Under the pieces are notes generated by a model that was not told the DNA's origin, did not search any database, and saw only the letters and a program-made list of their open reading frames with translations. A DNA stretch of 30,416 nucleotides, taken from NCBI GenBank assembly GCA_964548475.1, contig CAZJRF010000011.1:1-30416 (forward strand), given 5' to 3'. The stretch's first letter is position 1. Each line of letters opens with the position of its first letter. Origin of the DNA: VGBK01 sp964548475. Its GTDB lineage: Bacteria > Actinomycetota > Acidimicrobiia > Spongiisociales > UBA11373. A program made the translations under genes and the position numbers. Positions 21,025 through 28,805 of this stretch are shown here, in pieces.

Positions 21025-23735
21025 GCCCTCAACCTCTCTACGTAGGCACCGGCCAGGGCCGCTGCCGAAGCTGCGTGCAGGATGGTGTCGGGGATGTCCA
21101 TGACCGCCGCCGCCGAGCCGGCGGCGTAGACCCCCTCGATGCTCGTCCTCCCGGGCCTGTGGTCCTCGTCGATCTCGAGGACGTAGTGGTGCTCGTCCCG
21201 GCGCAGGTCGCCGTTGGAGAACAACCGCAGGGCGTCCTGATTGGGCAGGAGCCCCACCGAGAGGACCACGAGATCGTGCTGGGAGCGGGTCACCTTGCCG
21301 CCGCTGCCGACGTCTTCATAGACCAGTTCCAGGTTGTGATCGTCGGTCTCCTCGATCCTGGCGACCCTGCCCTTCACGAAGTACACCCCCATGGATTTGG
21401 CTTGCTCGTAGAACTCGTCGAATCCCTTCCCGAACGCCCGGATATCGATGTAGTAGATCGTGATGTCGCCCAGGGGGAGCGCACCCATGATGAGCTCTGC
21501 CTGCTTGACGCTGTACATGCAGCAGACACGCGAGCAAAGCTCGTTTCCTGCCTGGCAGTCCCGGGAGCCCGTGCATAAGACGTAGGCGATGTTCTCGGGG
21601 ACCTTGCCGTCCGACGGGCGCAGCACGGTGTCGTAGGGACGCGTCGGGGACAGCAGCCGGTCCATCTGCATGGCGGTGATCACGTTGGGGTAGCGGCCGT
21701 ACCCGTACTGCGGCTTGTTCAGGGGGTCGAACAGGTGGAAACCGGTGGACACCACCACCGCTCCGGCCCGCACCAACTCGGTCTGGTCGCGCATAGAGAA
21801 GTCGATGGCCTCGGCGGGGCAGGCCTTGATGCACTGATGGCACTCGCAGCAACCGCCGCAGTCGAGGCAGCGGGCCGCGGCCGCTCGGGCCTCCTGCTCG
21901 TCGAGGGGCAACTCCGTCTCGGCAAAATCCCGGACTCTCTCCTCGGCGGGCCGCTCCCGCTTGCCCACCGCCTCCATCCTGCGATAGGACTCCTGGCGCG
22001 CGAGCACGGCCTCGTGGGAGACGGGCGCCAAGTGGTCGTCGTAGCCGCCGACGTCGAAGTCCTCGCCCTTGAGGAGGCGCTCGATGCAGTGGGCGGCCCT
22101 CCTCCCCTGGCCCAGGGCATCGACGATCGAGGTTGGTCCGGTGGCGCAGTCGCCGCCCGCGAACACCGTCGGGATCGACGTCTGGAGCGTTCCCCCATCG
22201 GCGGCGATCAAGCCCCGTTGTCCGAGGCGCGGGTCGTCCGCCCACAAGCTGGGGGCGCACTCCAGACCGATGGCGGTTATGGCCAGGTCGGCGGGGAAGA
22301 TGCGCTCGCTGCCCTCCACCCGCACCGGCCGACGACGACCGCTCTCGTCCGCCTCGCCCAGCCGCATGTCGATGGATTCCACCCCGGAGAGAACCCCGTG
22401 CTCGCCGACGAAGCGGACCGGCGTGCGCAGGTACTCGAACTCGATGCCCTCCTCGATGGATCCCTCGATCTCCCACTCGAAGGCCGGCATCTCGGCCCGG
22501 CTGCGCCGGTACTGGATGACGACCTGGGCCGCCCCCAGCCGTCGGGCCACCCGCGCCGAGTCGATGGCCACGTTGCCACCCCCGACCACCACCACCCGCT
22601 TGCCGCTCAGATCGAGCCGCTCCCCGCGGTTGGCTCTCTTCAGGAAGGCCAGGGAGCTGGTGACCCCCTCCAGATCCTCACCGGGGATCCCCATCGCCCG
22701 GTCCCGGGACGTGCCGCAGGCAATGAAGACGGCTGCGAAGCCCATGGCTTCCAGAGCGGCCAGGTTTTCCACGCGCTCCCCAGTCCGGATTTCCACACCG
22801 AGGGCGGTCACGTTCTTGATGTCGCGATCGACGACCTCGTTGGGAAGCCGGTAGGAGGGTATGGCGTAACGGAGCATCCCGCCCGGCTCTTCGGCCGACT
22901 CGAAGATCGTGACCGGGTAGCCCTTCCGCGCCAGGTCGTAGGCGGCGGCCAGCCCGGCGGGACCGGAGCCGATCACCGCCACCCTCTCCTCCTGCCGGAT
23001 CTCGGGGGGCCCGTAGGGCGGCTCGGGATGAGCGCCGTAGTAGCGGTCGGCAATGAACCTCTTGAGCAGGCGGATCGGGAGCTCGCCTTCAAGCTCGCGC
23101 CGGGTGCACACGTCCTCACACGGGGCGTAGCAGGCCCGCCCCAGGCTCCCCGGGATGGGCACATCTTCGAGGACCAGCTCCATGGCCTCGTCCAGCAGGC
23201 CGGCCCGCACCAGCGACACGTACCCGTGCGCCTTCACCCCGGCGGGACAGGCGGCCGAGCACGGCGACTCGCCGTAGCGCTCGATGACGGCCTTCTTGGG
23301 CACCGCCTGGGAGTAGGGGATGTAGGCAGACCGGCGCCCCACCAGCCCGAAGTTGAACTGGTCGGGGATGGCCACCGTGCAAGCCAGCTCGCACTGCTGG
23401 CAGCCGGTGCACCTGGCCGGGTCCACGGAAGTGGCCTTCCTGGTGATGCTCGCCCGGAAGGTACCGTCGGGCCCCTTCTCGATCCCGTTCACCTCCGTTG
23501 AGGTCCAGGTCGTCACCTGGGGGTGGTGGAAGGCGGCAGCCATCTTGGGGGTGGCGATGCAGCTGGCGCAATCGAGGGTGGGAAAGACCTTGCTCAGCAG
23601 GATCATGGTCCCGCCGATCGAAGCCTCCTTCTCCGCCAGCAGCACCGAGTAGCCCATATCCCCTAGGCTCAGGGCTGCCTCCATGCCCGCCGTTCCCGCA
23701 CCCACAACCAGTACGTCGTAGTCGATCTCAGGCAT
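21021..23735 (-). CDS. HdrA fused to an NfnB/GltD-like NAD(P)H oxidoreductase module
   Basis: 904 residues from ATG 23735; a longer frame would begin at TTG 23753. Order: HdrA-type FAD start VLVVGAGTAGMEAAL (9-23), FPTLDCASCIATPK (51-64), a ferredoxin site C109-C112-C115-C119, then a GltD-like N-terminal Fe-S region (CSAACPAG at 159-166, C202, C206, C210). Next is a complete FAD/NAD(P)H module (VAVIGSGPAGLAAAYD at about 252, VVVVGGGNVAIDSAR near 390, VFAGGDCATGP), a ferredoxin with CLDCGGCCECHQCIKACP near 640, and the HdrA second half including GSRDCQAGNELCSRVCCMYS. So a NAD(P)H-oxidising flavin module is inserted into HdrA. It could feed electrons to HdrBC and possibly bifurcate. Stop overlaps the next hdrA by ATGA. 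Confidence 0.9.
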   Translation of the reverse strand: MPEIDYDVLVVGAGTAGMEAALSLGDMGYSVLLAEKEASIGGTMILLSKVFPTLDCASCIATPKMAAAFHHPQVTTWTSTEVNGIEKGPDGTFRASITRKATSVDPARCTGCQQCELACTVAIPDQFNFGLVGRRSAYIPYSQAVPKKAVIERYGESPCSAACPAGVKAHGYVSLVRAGLLDEAMELVLEDVPIPGSLGRACYAPCEDVCTRRELEGELPIRLLKRFIADRYYGAHPEPPYGPPEIRQEERVAVIGSGPAGLAAAYDLARKGYPVTIFESAEEPGGMLRYAIPSYRLPNEVVDRDIKNVTALGVEIRTGERVENLAALEAMGFAAVFIACGTSRDRAMGIPGEDLEGVTSSLAFLKRANRGERLDLSGKRVVVVGGGNVAIDSARVARRLGAAQVVIQYRRSRAEMPAFEWEIEGSIEEGIEFEYLRTPVRFVGEHGVLSGVESIDMRLGEADESGRRRPVRVEGSERIFPADLAITAIGLECAPSLWADDPRLGQRGLIAADGGTLQTSIPTVFAGGDCATGPTSIVDALGQGRRAAHCIERLLKGEDFDVGGYDDHLAPVSHEAVLARQESYRRMEAVGKRERPAEERVRDFAETELPLDEQEARAAAARCLDCGGCCECHQCIKACPAEAIDFSMRDQTELVRAGAVVVSTGFHLFDPLNKPQYGYGRYPNVITAMQMDRLLSPTRPYDTVLRPSDGKVPENIAYVLCTGSRDCQAGNELCSRVCCMYSVKQAELIMGALPLGDITIYYIDIRAFGKGFDEFYEQAKSMGVYFVKGRVARIEETDDHNLELVYEDVGSGGKVTRSQHDLVVLSVGLLPNQDALRLFSNGDLRRDEHHYVLEIDEDHRPGRTSIEGVYAAGSAAAVMDIPDTILHAASAAALAGAYVERLRA

Positions 23736-24159
23736 CTGCCGTCGACCCCTCAAGGTTGGATAGCGTCCCGGTGAACTGCTTCATGTGGCGCACGAAGGAC
23801 TCGGCACACACCGAGCAGAAAGCGGCCATCTTGAGCCGCTGCGGATCTATCCCGCGCTCCCTCATGAGCTCCTGCGCCTTCGTGACGATCGCGGCGGTCC
23901 GCTCGGTGCAGTCCGGCACGACTGGGCAGTCCGTGCCGTCCGCGGCGACGAAGACGCCATCAAACCCTCGCTCCAGGGCATGCAGAATCCACTCGGGGCG
24001 GATGCTGCTCGAGCAGGGAAGAGGGACCACGACCACCGACGGCGAGTAGTGCATATGGGAACTGCCGGCGAGATCGATGCCGATGTCCGAGATCATCCTG
24101 GCTGAGAACACCAAGACGGCCGGCCGCGTCAGGACGGTTGAGCCGACCGGGCCGGTCAT
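23728..24159 (-). CDS. MvhD-like [2Fe-2S] subunit with reduced cysteine set
   Basis: 143 residues from ATG 24159 (ATGA overlap with tusA). Fold landmarks of the MvhD/FlpD family are seen: PAVLVFSARMISDIGIDLAGSSHMHYSPSVVVVPLPCSSSIRPEWILHALERGFDGVFVAADGTDCP, then RLKMAAFCSVCAESFVRHM. In classical MvhD the first strand carries FxCxxCxY-type cysteines; here the segment is VFSARMIS, with none. Cys remain at 49, 78, 84, 115 and 118. MvhD transfers electrons between a hydrogenase or other donor and HdrA. Here the only candidate donor is the fused flavin module, so the protein may be structural or bind a different cluster. Confidence 0.8.
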   Translation of the reverse strand: MTGPVGSTVLTRPAVLVFSARMISDIGIDLAGSSHMHYSPSVVVVPLPCSSSIRPEWILHALERGFDGVFVAADGTDCPVVPDCTERTAAIVTKAQELMRERGIDPQRLKMAAFCSVCAESFVRHMKQFTGTLSNLEGSTADA

Positions 24160-24413
24160 CGGCCGCGCTTGACGAACAGCCGGAAGTACCCAGCTTCCTC
24201 GATCACCCCCAGGTACTCGTGGCCTATCTTCGCCGCCCATCTCGGCACGTCGGCGTTGGTGCTCGAATCCGATGAGAGAAGCTCCATCACCCCCCCGACG
24301 GGGACTGCGGTGATGGCTCGCTTGGCTTCCAGCAGGGGCCCGGGACAGGCCGTGCCGCGGGCATCCACCTGTCGATCCGGGACCAGTGCTCCAAGTTCCT
24401 CGACCGTTGCCAT
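24156..24413 (-). CDS. TusA-family sulfur carrier
   Basis: 85 residues from ATG 24413; a longer frame to 24446 would need TTG. The diagnostic motif is VDARGTACPGPLLEAKRAI with the persulfide-carrying Cys23 in CPGP. The rest (VGGVMELLSSDSSTNADVPRWAAKIGHEYLGVIEEAGYFRLFVKR) is the standard beta-alpha TusA fold. TusA proteins shuttle sulfane sulfur as a protein persulfide. Its end is coupled to mvhD by ATGA. With DsrE and Hdr genes in the same operon it should deliver persulfide sulfur to or from the Hdr complex; the direction is not visible from sequence. Confidence 0.92.
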   Translation of the reverse strand: MATVEELGALVPDRQVDARGTACPGPLLEAKRAITAVPVGGVMELLSSDSSTNADVPRWAAKIGHEYLGVIEEAGYFRLFVKRGR

Positions 24414-24449
24414 GATCCTGGCCCTTTCTCCTAGGCCTATGTGCAACCT

Positions 24450-24479
24450 ATGTTATTGGCAGCCACCGATCGGCTACAA
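24450..24479 (-). promoter_or_regulatory. candidate internal promoter ahead of tusA
   Basis: On the minus strand TTGTAG (24479-24474), 18 bases, TAACAT (24455-24450). It lies in the 80-base gap between dsrE and tusA and would start transcription near 24444, about 30 bases before the tusA ATG. It also carries ATAACA and TGCACATA blocks that loosely echo the 21-bp element of the NifX/MinD cluster. Confidence 0.35.
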
Positions 24480-24493
24480 AGAGAGCAGTCCCC

Positions 24494-24850
24494 TCAGAAG
24501 GTGAGCACGATCTCCGCAGACTCTGCCTCATCCACGAAGGTGGCTACCCCAGAGCAAACAACGCCCTCGATGAGGTCCTCCTCACTGCAGCCCACAATCG
24601 GGAAGGCCGCCGAGCACGCCAACAGCGTTGCCCCACCCTCGCGAGCGATATCGATGAACTCCGGCAGGGTCTTGGGCGCCCCCTCGAGCACAATCTTCTC
24701 TGCGCCACCCTTCTTCACGATGTTGAGCCCCTTCATCGTGAAGAACAGCACCAGATCGATGTCGGACGCCAGCGCCCCGGCCCCCAACATGAACGGAGGG
24801 AACGCCTTCTCGGGTTCATCCGATCCGCAGAAGACCACCATCTTCGCCAT
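24494..24850 (-). CDS. DsrE/DsrE2-like sulfur-relay protein
   Basis: 118 residues from ATG 24850, with GGGGAGG six bases upstream; the frame extends to 24877 but without such support. The order MVVFCGSDEPEKAFPPFMLGAGALASDIDLVLFFTMKGLNIV, then LPEFIDIAREGGATLLACSAAFPIVGCSEEDL, matches the DsrE-like fold (PF13686 type). The Cys in LLACSAA corresponds to the sulfur-binding cysteine of this group, and a second Cys follows nine residues later. DsrE2-type proteins pass persulfide sulfur to and from TusA and rhodaneses. First gene of the operon. Confidence 0.88.
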   Translation of the reverse strand: MAKMVVFCGSDEPEKAFPPFMLGAGALASDIDLVLFFTMKGLNIVKKGGAEKIVLEGAPKTLPEFIDIAREGGATLLACSAAFPIVGCSEEDLIEGVVCSGVATFVDEAESAEIVLTF

Positions 24851-25250
24851 CGCTACCTCCCCGTCAATCAGCAGCACCGCCGCTGCTCGGCGGCGGTGTC
24901 GATGCGCCTGCCTCGGGCCGATCGGCTCCTCGCCCTGGGCCGGAACTACATCCCCGGCAGCCAGTCGTTAGGACACCGCTCTTACCTTAGCAACCGTTCC
25001 CGATTGCGTCTCCTCCCGCCGGCGGCCGCCGCCGGATCCCGGGAAGCCTCTCAGACCGACACGACGCCGCGCTGCGCCCGCCGCCCACCCGGGCAGTCCG
25101 CCGGGGTCACTCCCCGGCCGGAATCCGTCCGGTGGGTCGCTTGCCGGGCGGCGGTAGCATGGCCCGGGGAGCCAGCCCTTACCTCAATCGGAGATGATCT
25201 CCGGGTGAGATGCCGCATCTCTTCGCAGCCGGACGATGGAGGCCGATACC
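24851..25250. promoter_or_regulatory. 400-base divergent control region between dsrE operon and CoA-disulfide-reductase gene
   Basis: No convincing gene is seen in this stretch. It holds the dsrE ribosome site at its left end and that of the reductase (GGAGG 25238-25242) at its right. A TAGCAT hexamer near 25157 may be a plus-strand -10, but no good -35 accompanies it. A candidate minus-strand SigR-like site is listed separately. The middle (25010-25150) is plain GC-rich sequence. Confidence 0.5.
24974..25001 (-). promoter_or_regulatory. candidate SigR-type promoter of the dsrE-hdr operon
   Basis: Minus strand GGGAAC (25001-24996), 19 bases, GTG (24976-24974). Spacing and the imperfect -10 are the same as at the sigH site (2520-2493). 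Transcription would start about 110 bases upstream of dsrE. Thiol-stress control of a persulfide operon is attractive, but a one-base deviation from consensus keeps this tentative. Confidence 0.3.
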
Positions 25251-26963
25251 GTGTCTATGGAAAACAACAAGGACCAGAAGATCGTCATCATCGGGGGATC
25301 GGCGGCCGGCCCCAAGGCCGCGGCCAGGGCGAGGAGGCTGAACGAGCACGCCGAGGTGACGATCATCCAGAAGGACTCCGACCTGTCGATGGCCTCCTGC
25401 GGCTACCCGTACTACGTGGGCGGGGTCTTCGACGACCGTAACCAGCTGCTGGCGACGCCGACCGGTGTGGCGCGCGACCCCGCCTACTACATGAACGCGA
25501 AGTGGATCCGGGCCCTGGTGATGTCTGAGGCTATCGACATCGACCGGCAGAACAAGCTCGTGCGGGGCCGTGATCTGGAATCTGGCTTCGAGTTCGACAT
25601 CGCCTACGACAAGCTGATCCTGGCGATGGGGGCGACCCCCCGCCTGCCCCGCATCCCCGGCATCGATCTGAAGGGAGTCACCACCCTGCAGTCGATCGGG
25701 GACGCAGACTTCCTGCGCAGGGTGAGGGACGAGGGAAGGATCAAGAAGGCGGTCGTAGTGGGCGGAGGCCTCATCGGGGTAGAGACTTGTGAGGCTCTCC
25801 AACTGGCCGGAATCGAGATCACCATCATCGAGTTGCTGCCGCAGTTGCTCACCTTCCTCGATTGGCAGCTGGCCCGGTTGCTAGAGGCTCACATCAAGGC
25901 CCACGCCGCCATGGTCATCACCGACAACGCCGTCGCCGAATTCCTCGGCACCGACGGGAAGCTGGCCGGTGTCAAGCTCTCCAACGGCACCGAGCTTCCG
26001 TGCGAACTGGCGGTGGTGGCCATCGGGGTAGTGCCCAACTCGGACCTGGCCCGGGAGGCCGGCCTCGAAATCGGCGCGACCGGCGGCATCCTGGTGGACG
26101 AGCACATGCAGACCTCCGACCCGGACATCTACGCGATCGGTGACTGCGTGGAATCGGTCCAGAGGCAGACCGGGGCGAAGATCCACGCCCCGTGGGGCGA
26201 CCTCGCCAACCTGCAGGGCCGGGTGGCCGGGGAGAATGCCGCGGCGGGCAACCGAGCCACTCATCCCGGTGTCATCCAGACCGGCATCTGCAAGGTGTTC
26301 GAGTACACCGCCGGCTCCACCGGCCTGTCGGAGGCCGCCGCGGTCAACGCAGGATTCGACGATATCGAGTCGGTGGTGACCGCCGGACCCGACAAGCCCG
26401 GCTTCATGGGCGGGCAGATGCTCGTCACCAAGATGGTCGCCGACCGGAAGACCGGCCGCATCCTGGGCTTTCAGTGCGTGGGACCGGGCGACGTGTCGCG
26501 GCAGGTGGCGATGGCCGCCATGGCGATCATGGGAGGGCTCACCGTCGATGACGTCGCCAATGCCGACCTCCCCTATGCCCCCCCGTTCAGCCTGGCGATC
26601 GACAACATCATCGCCACCGCTCAAGCTCTGCAGAACAAGATGCGGGGCCTCATGGTGGGTATCTCCGCGGTGGAGATGCGCCAGAAGCTGGACGCCGGGG
26701 AGAAGCCTTTCATCCTCGATCTCAGAGGGCCCGACGAGTACGAGGTCACTCGGCTCGGCATCGGCGAGACGCTGATCCCCCTGGGCGTGCTCAGGAAGCG
26801 GCTCCACGAGCTGCCCACCGACAAAGACGCCGAGATCATCTGCTACTGCAAGATCTCCCTGCGCGGCTACGAGGCGGCCCGCATCCTCATGCAGCGGGGC
26901 TGGAGAAACGTCAAGGTGATGGAAGGCGGCGTCGCCGCCTGGCCCTACCCGAAGGAGAAGTAG
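25251..26963 (+). CDS. CoA-disulfide / persulfide reductase with C-terminal rhodanese domain (CoADR-RHD, Npsr-like)
   Basis: 570 residues if started at GTG 25251 (GGAGG eight bases upstream); ATG 25257 and ATG 25236 are in-frame alternatives. The FAD fold begins IVIIGGSAAGPKAAARARR. The single active-site Cys of the CoADR group is Cys50 in MASCGYPYYVGG. The NAD(P)H-binding AVVVGGGLIGVETCEAL and the FAD closing motif DIYAIGDCVE follow. From about residue 470 a rhodanese domain (VSAVEMRQKLDAGEKPFILDLRGPDEY) ends with Cys533 in ICYCKISLRGYEAARIL. Enzymes of this architecture reduce CoA-disulfide or CoA-/polysulfide persulfides with NAD(P)H. It is divergent from dsrE-tusA-hdr, so it is likely part of the same sulfur pathway. 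Confidence 0.92.
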   Translation: MSMENNKDQKIVIIGGSAAGPKAAARARRLNEHAEVTIIQKDSDLSMASCGYPYYVGGVFDDRNQLLATPTGVARDPAYYMNAKWIRALVMSEAIDIDRQNKLVRGRDLESGFEFDIAYDKLILAMGATPRLPRIPGIDLKGVTTLQSIGDADFLRRVRDEGRIKKAVVVGGGLIGVETCEALQLAGIEITIIELLPQLLTFLDWQLARLLEAHIKAHAAMVITDNAVAEFLGTDGKLAGVKLSNGTELPCELAVVAIGVVPNSDLAREAGLEIGATGGILVDEHMQTSDPDIYAIGDCVESVQRQTGAKIHAPWGDLANLQGRVAGENAAAGNRATHPGVIQTGICKVFEYTAGSTGLSEAAAVNAGFDDIESVVTAGPDKPGFMGGQMLVTKMVADRKTGRILGFQCVGPGDVSRQVAMAAMAIMGGLTVDDVANADLPYAPPFSLAIDNIIATAQALQNKMRGLMVGISAVEMRQKLDAGEKPFILDLRGPDEYEVTRLGIGETLIPLGVLRKRLHELPTDKDAEIICYCKISLRGYEAARILMQRGWRNVKVMEGGVAAWPYPKEK

Positions 26964-27001
26964 GCCCTCGGGAGCGGATGGGGCCTCGGATCGGCCTGCC
27001 C

Positions 27002-27274
27002 CTACCCGCCCCCGATGGCCTCGATGATGGTCAGGGTGTCGCCGGGGGCCAGGGCTGCTTCCTGCAGGCCGTTGCGCCCCAGTTCCGTTTCGTTCAGAAA
27101 GGCCACCAGGTAGGAGTGCAGGCGGCCGGCCTCGTCAACCAGGCGGATGCGAAGCTCCGGGTAGGTACCGAAGGCATCGGCCAGGGCCTCCCCCACCGTC
27201 CCCCCGCCCACCTCGAAGCAGGCTTCACCGCCGGTGTAGCGGCGCAGGACATCGGGAAGACGCAGTGAGGGCAT
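27002..27274 (-). CDS. MoaD/ThiS-family sulfur carrier
   Basis: 90 residues from ATG 27274. The ubiquitin-like fold is seen as LRLPDVLRRYTGG ... GTVGEALADAFGTYPELRIRLVDEAGRLHSYLVAFLNETELGRNGLQEAALAPGDTLTIIEAIGGG. The terminal Gly-Gly(-Gly), which is thiocarboxylated in these carriers, is intact. Such a protein could serve molybdopterin synthesis (needed by the AOR) or another sulfur transfer. No moaE, moeB or thiF partner is nearby. TAAGAT in the minus-strand upstream sequence may be a -10 close to the start. It converges on the reductase gene with a 38-base gap. Confidence 0.85.
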   Translation of the reverse strand: MPSLRLPDVLRRYTGGEACFEVGGGTVGEALADAFGTYPELRIRLVDEAGRLHSYLVAFLNETELGRNGLQEAALAPGDTLTIIEAIGGG

Positions 27275-27371
27275 GCCGCTTCGATCTTACGATGGCCATC
27301 ACAGTGGCCACCAGCCACGCAACCCTGGCAGACTGTGCCCTCGCCACACGGCCACAGCACAGGAGGCAGGG

Positions 27372-28712
27372 ATGCAGAGGCGGCGGGTGATCATCATCGG
27401 GGCGGCGGGGCGGGACTTCCACAACTTCAATACCCGCTATCGCGCCGACGAGGCTTTCGAGGTGGTGGCCTTCACCGCGGCCCAGATCCCCGATATCGAA
27501 GGCCGGCGCTACCCGCCCGAGCTAGCCGGTCCTCTCTATCCGGAGGGCATCCCCATCTACGGGGAGGAGGACCTCCCCCGCCTCATTGCCGAGCTGGAAG
27601 TGGATGAGTGCGCCTTCTCCTACAGCGATCTCTCCTACCAGCAGGTGATGCGCATCGCCGCCCTGGTGCAGGCGGCCGGCGCCTCTTTCACCCTGCTCGG
27701 TCCCAAGGACACTCAGCTCGTCTCCACCAAGCCGGTGATCTCGGTGTGCGCAGTGCGCACCGGCTGCGGCAAGAGCCAGACCGCCCGACGCATCATCGAG
27801 ATCCTGATGGGGCAGGGCCTGCGGGTGGTGGCGGTGCGCCACCCCATGCCCTACGGCAACCTGGCCGCCCAGAAGGTGCAGCGCTTCGCCGAGTTGGCCG
27901 ACCTGGAGCGCCACGACTGCACCGTGGAAGAGATGGAGGAGTACGAGCCGCACATCGTGCGGGGCAACGTGATCTACGCCGGCGTGGACTACGAGGCCAT
28001 CCTGCGGGCGGCGGAGGCCGACCCGGACGGCTGCGACGTGATCCTGTGGGACGGGGGCAACAACGACTTCTCCTTCTACCGGCCCGACCTGGCGATCACC
28101 CTGGTGGACCCCCACCGGCCCGGCCACGAGGTCGGCTACTACCCGGGCGAGGTGAGCCTGCGCACCGCCGACGTGGTGGTGATCAACAAGATCGACAGCG
28201 CCGACCCGGACGGGGTGGCCACCGTGCGGGCCAACGTGGCCCTGGCCAACCCCGACGCGGTGGTGATCTCGGCCAACTCGGCCCTGCGGGTGGACGACCC
28301 CTCGGTAATCAAGGGCAAGCGGGTGCTGGTAGTGGAGGACGGCCCCACCCTCACCCACGGGGGCATGAAGCTGGGGGCGGGCACGGTGGCCGCTCAGCGC
28401 TACGGGGCCGCCTCCCTGGTGGACCCGCGCCCCTACCTGGTGGGCCGCCTCCGGGAGACCTTCGAGACCTACCCGGACATCGGCACCCTGCTGCCCGCCA
28501 TGGGCTACGGGGACGAGCAGCTGGCCGACCTGGAAGCGACCATCGCCGCCACCGAGGCTGAGGCGGTGGTCATCGGCACCCCTATCGACCTGACCCGGGT
28601 CATCCGCATAGAGAAGCCCCACACCCGCATCCACTACGACCTCGAGGAGATCGGCAGCCCCAACCTGGCCGAGATCCTGGGCGACTTCATGCGGCGCCAC
28701 GAGCTGCGCTGA
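27372..28712 (+). CDS. cyclic 2,3-diphosphoglycerate synthetase-like P-loop protein
   Basis: 446 residues from ATG 27372 (AGGAGG five bases upstream). The N-terminus RRVIIIGAAGRDFHNFNTRYR begins a Rossmann-like domain. The P-loop is VRTGCGKSQTARR (about 128-140), followed by VRHPMPYGNLAAQKVQRF, VILWDGGNNDFSFYRPDLAITLVDPHRPGHE and VVINKID. This pattern is that of archaeal cyclic 2,3-diphosphoglycerate synthetases and their bacterial relatives. In methanogens the product is a thermoprotectant; the bacterial members are uncharacterised and may make something else. It lies beside a MoaD-type carrier and in no evident operon. The family call is strong; the bacterial reaction is not known. Confidence 0.8.
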   Translation: MQRRRVIIIGAAGRDFHNFNTRYRADEAFEVVAFTAAQIPDIEGRRYPPELAGPLYPEGIPIYGEEDLPRLIAELEVDECAFSYSDLSYQQVMRIAALVQAAGASFTLLGPKDTQLVSTKPVISVCAVRTGCGKSQTARRIIEILMGQGLRVVAVRHPMPYGNLAAQKVQRFAELADLERHDCTVEEMEEYEPHIVRGNVIYAGVDYEAILRAAEADPDGCDVILWDGGNNDFSFYRPDLAITLVDPHRPGHEVGYYPGEVSLRTADVVVINKIDSADPDGVATVRANVALANPDAVVISANSALRVDDPSVIKGKRVLVVEDGPTLTHGGMKLGAGTVAAQRYGAASLVDPRPYLVGRLRETFETYPDIGTLLPAMGYGDEQLADLEATIAATEAEAVVIGTPIDLTRVIRIEKPHTRIHYDLEEIGSPNLAEILGDFMRRHELR

Positions 28713-28805
28713 GCAGCCATACGTCGCGGGGCGCAGCCTGGACAACCCGCGCGTAGGATCACTCTCATCGGAAGGATCGAAGAGCCGGGCGAGGAGACAA
28801 GGGCG

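Noticed and set aside
21735..23501. 588-codon plus-strand frame opposite the HdrA fusion
   Set aside because: It is the shadow of a gene with continuous HdrA/GltD motifs; no ribosome site or domain.
17673..24850. Methanogen-type Hdr-Mvh system or sHdr sulfur-oxidation system
   Set aside because: No hydrogenase large or small subunit, and no lipoate-binding protein or second HdrB/HdrC pair; gene content differs from both.
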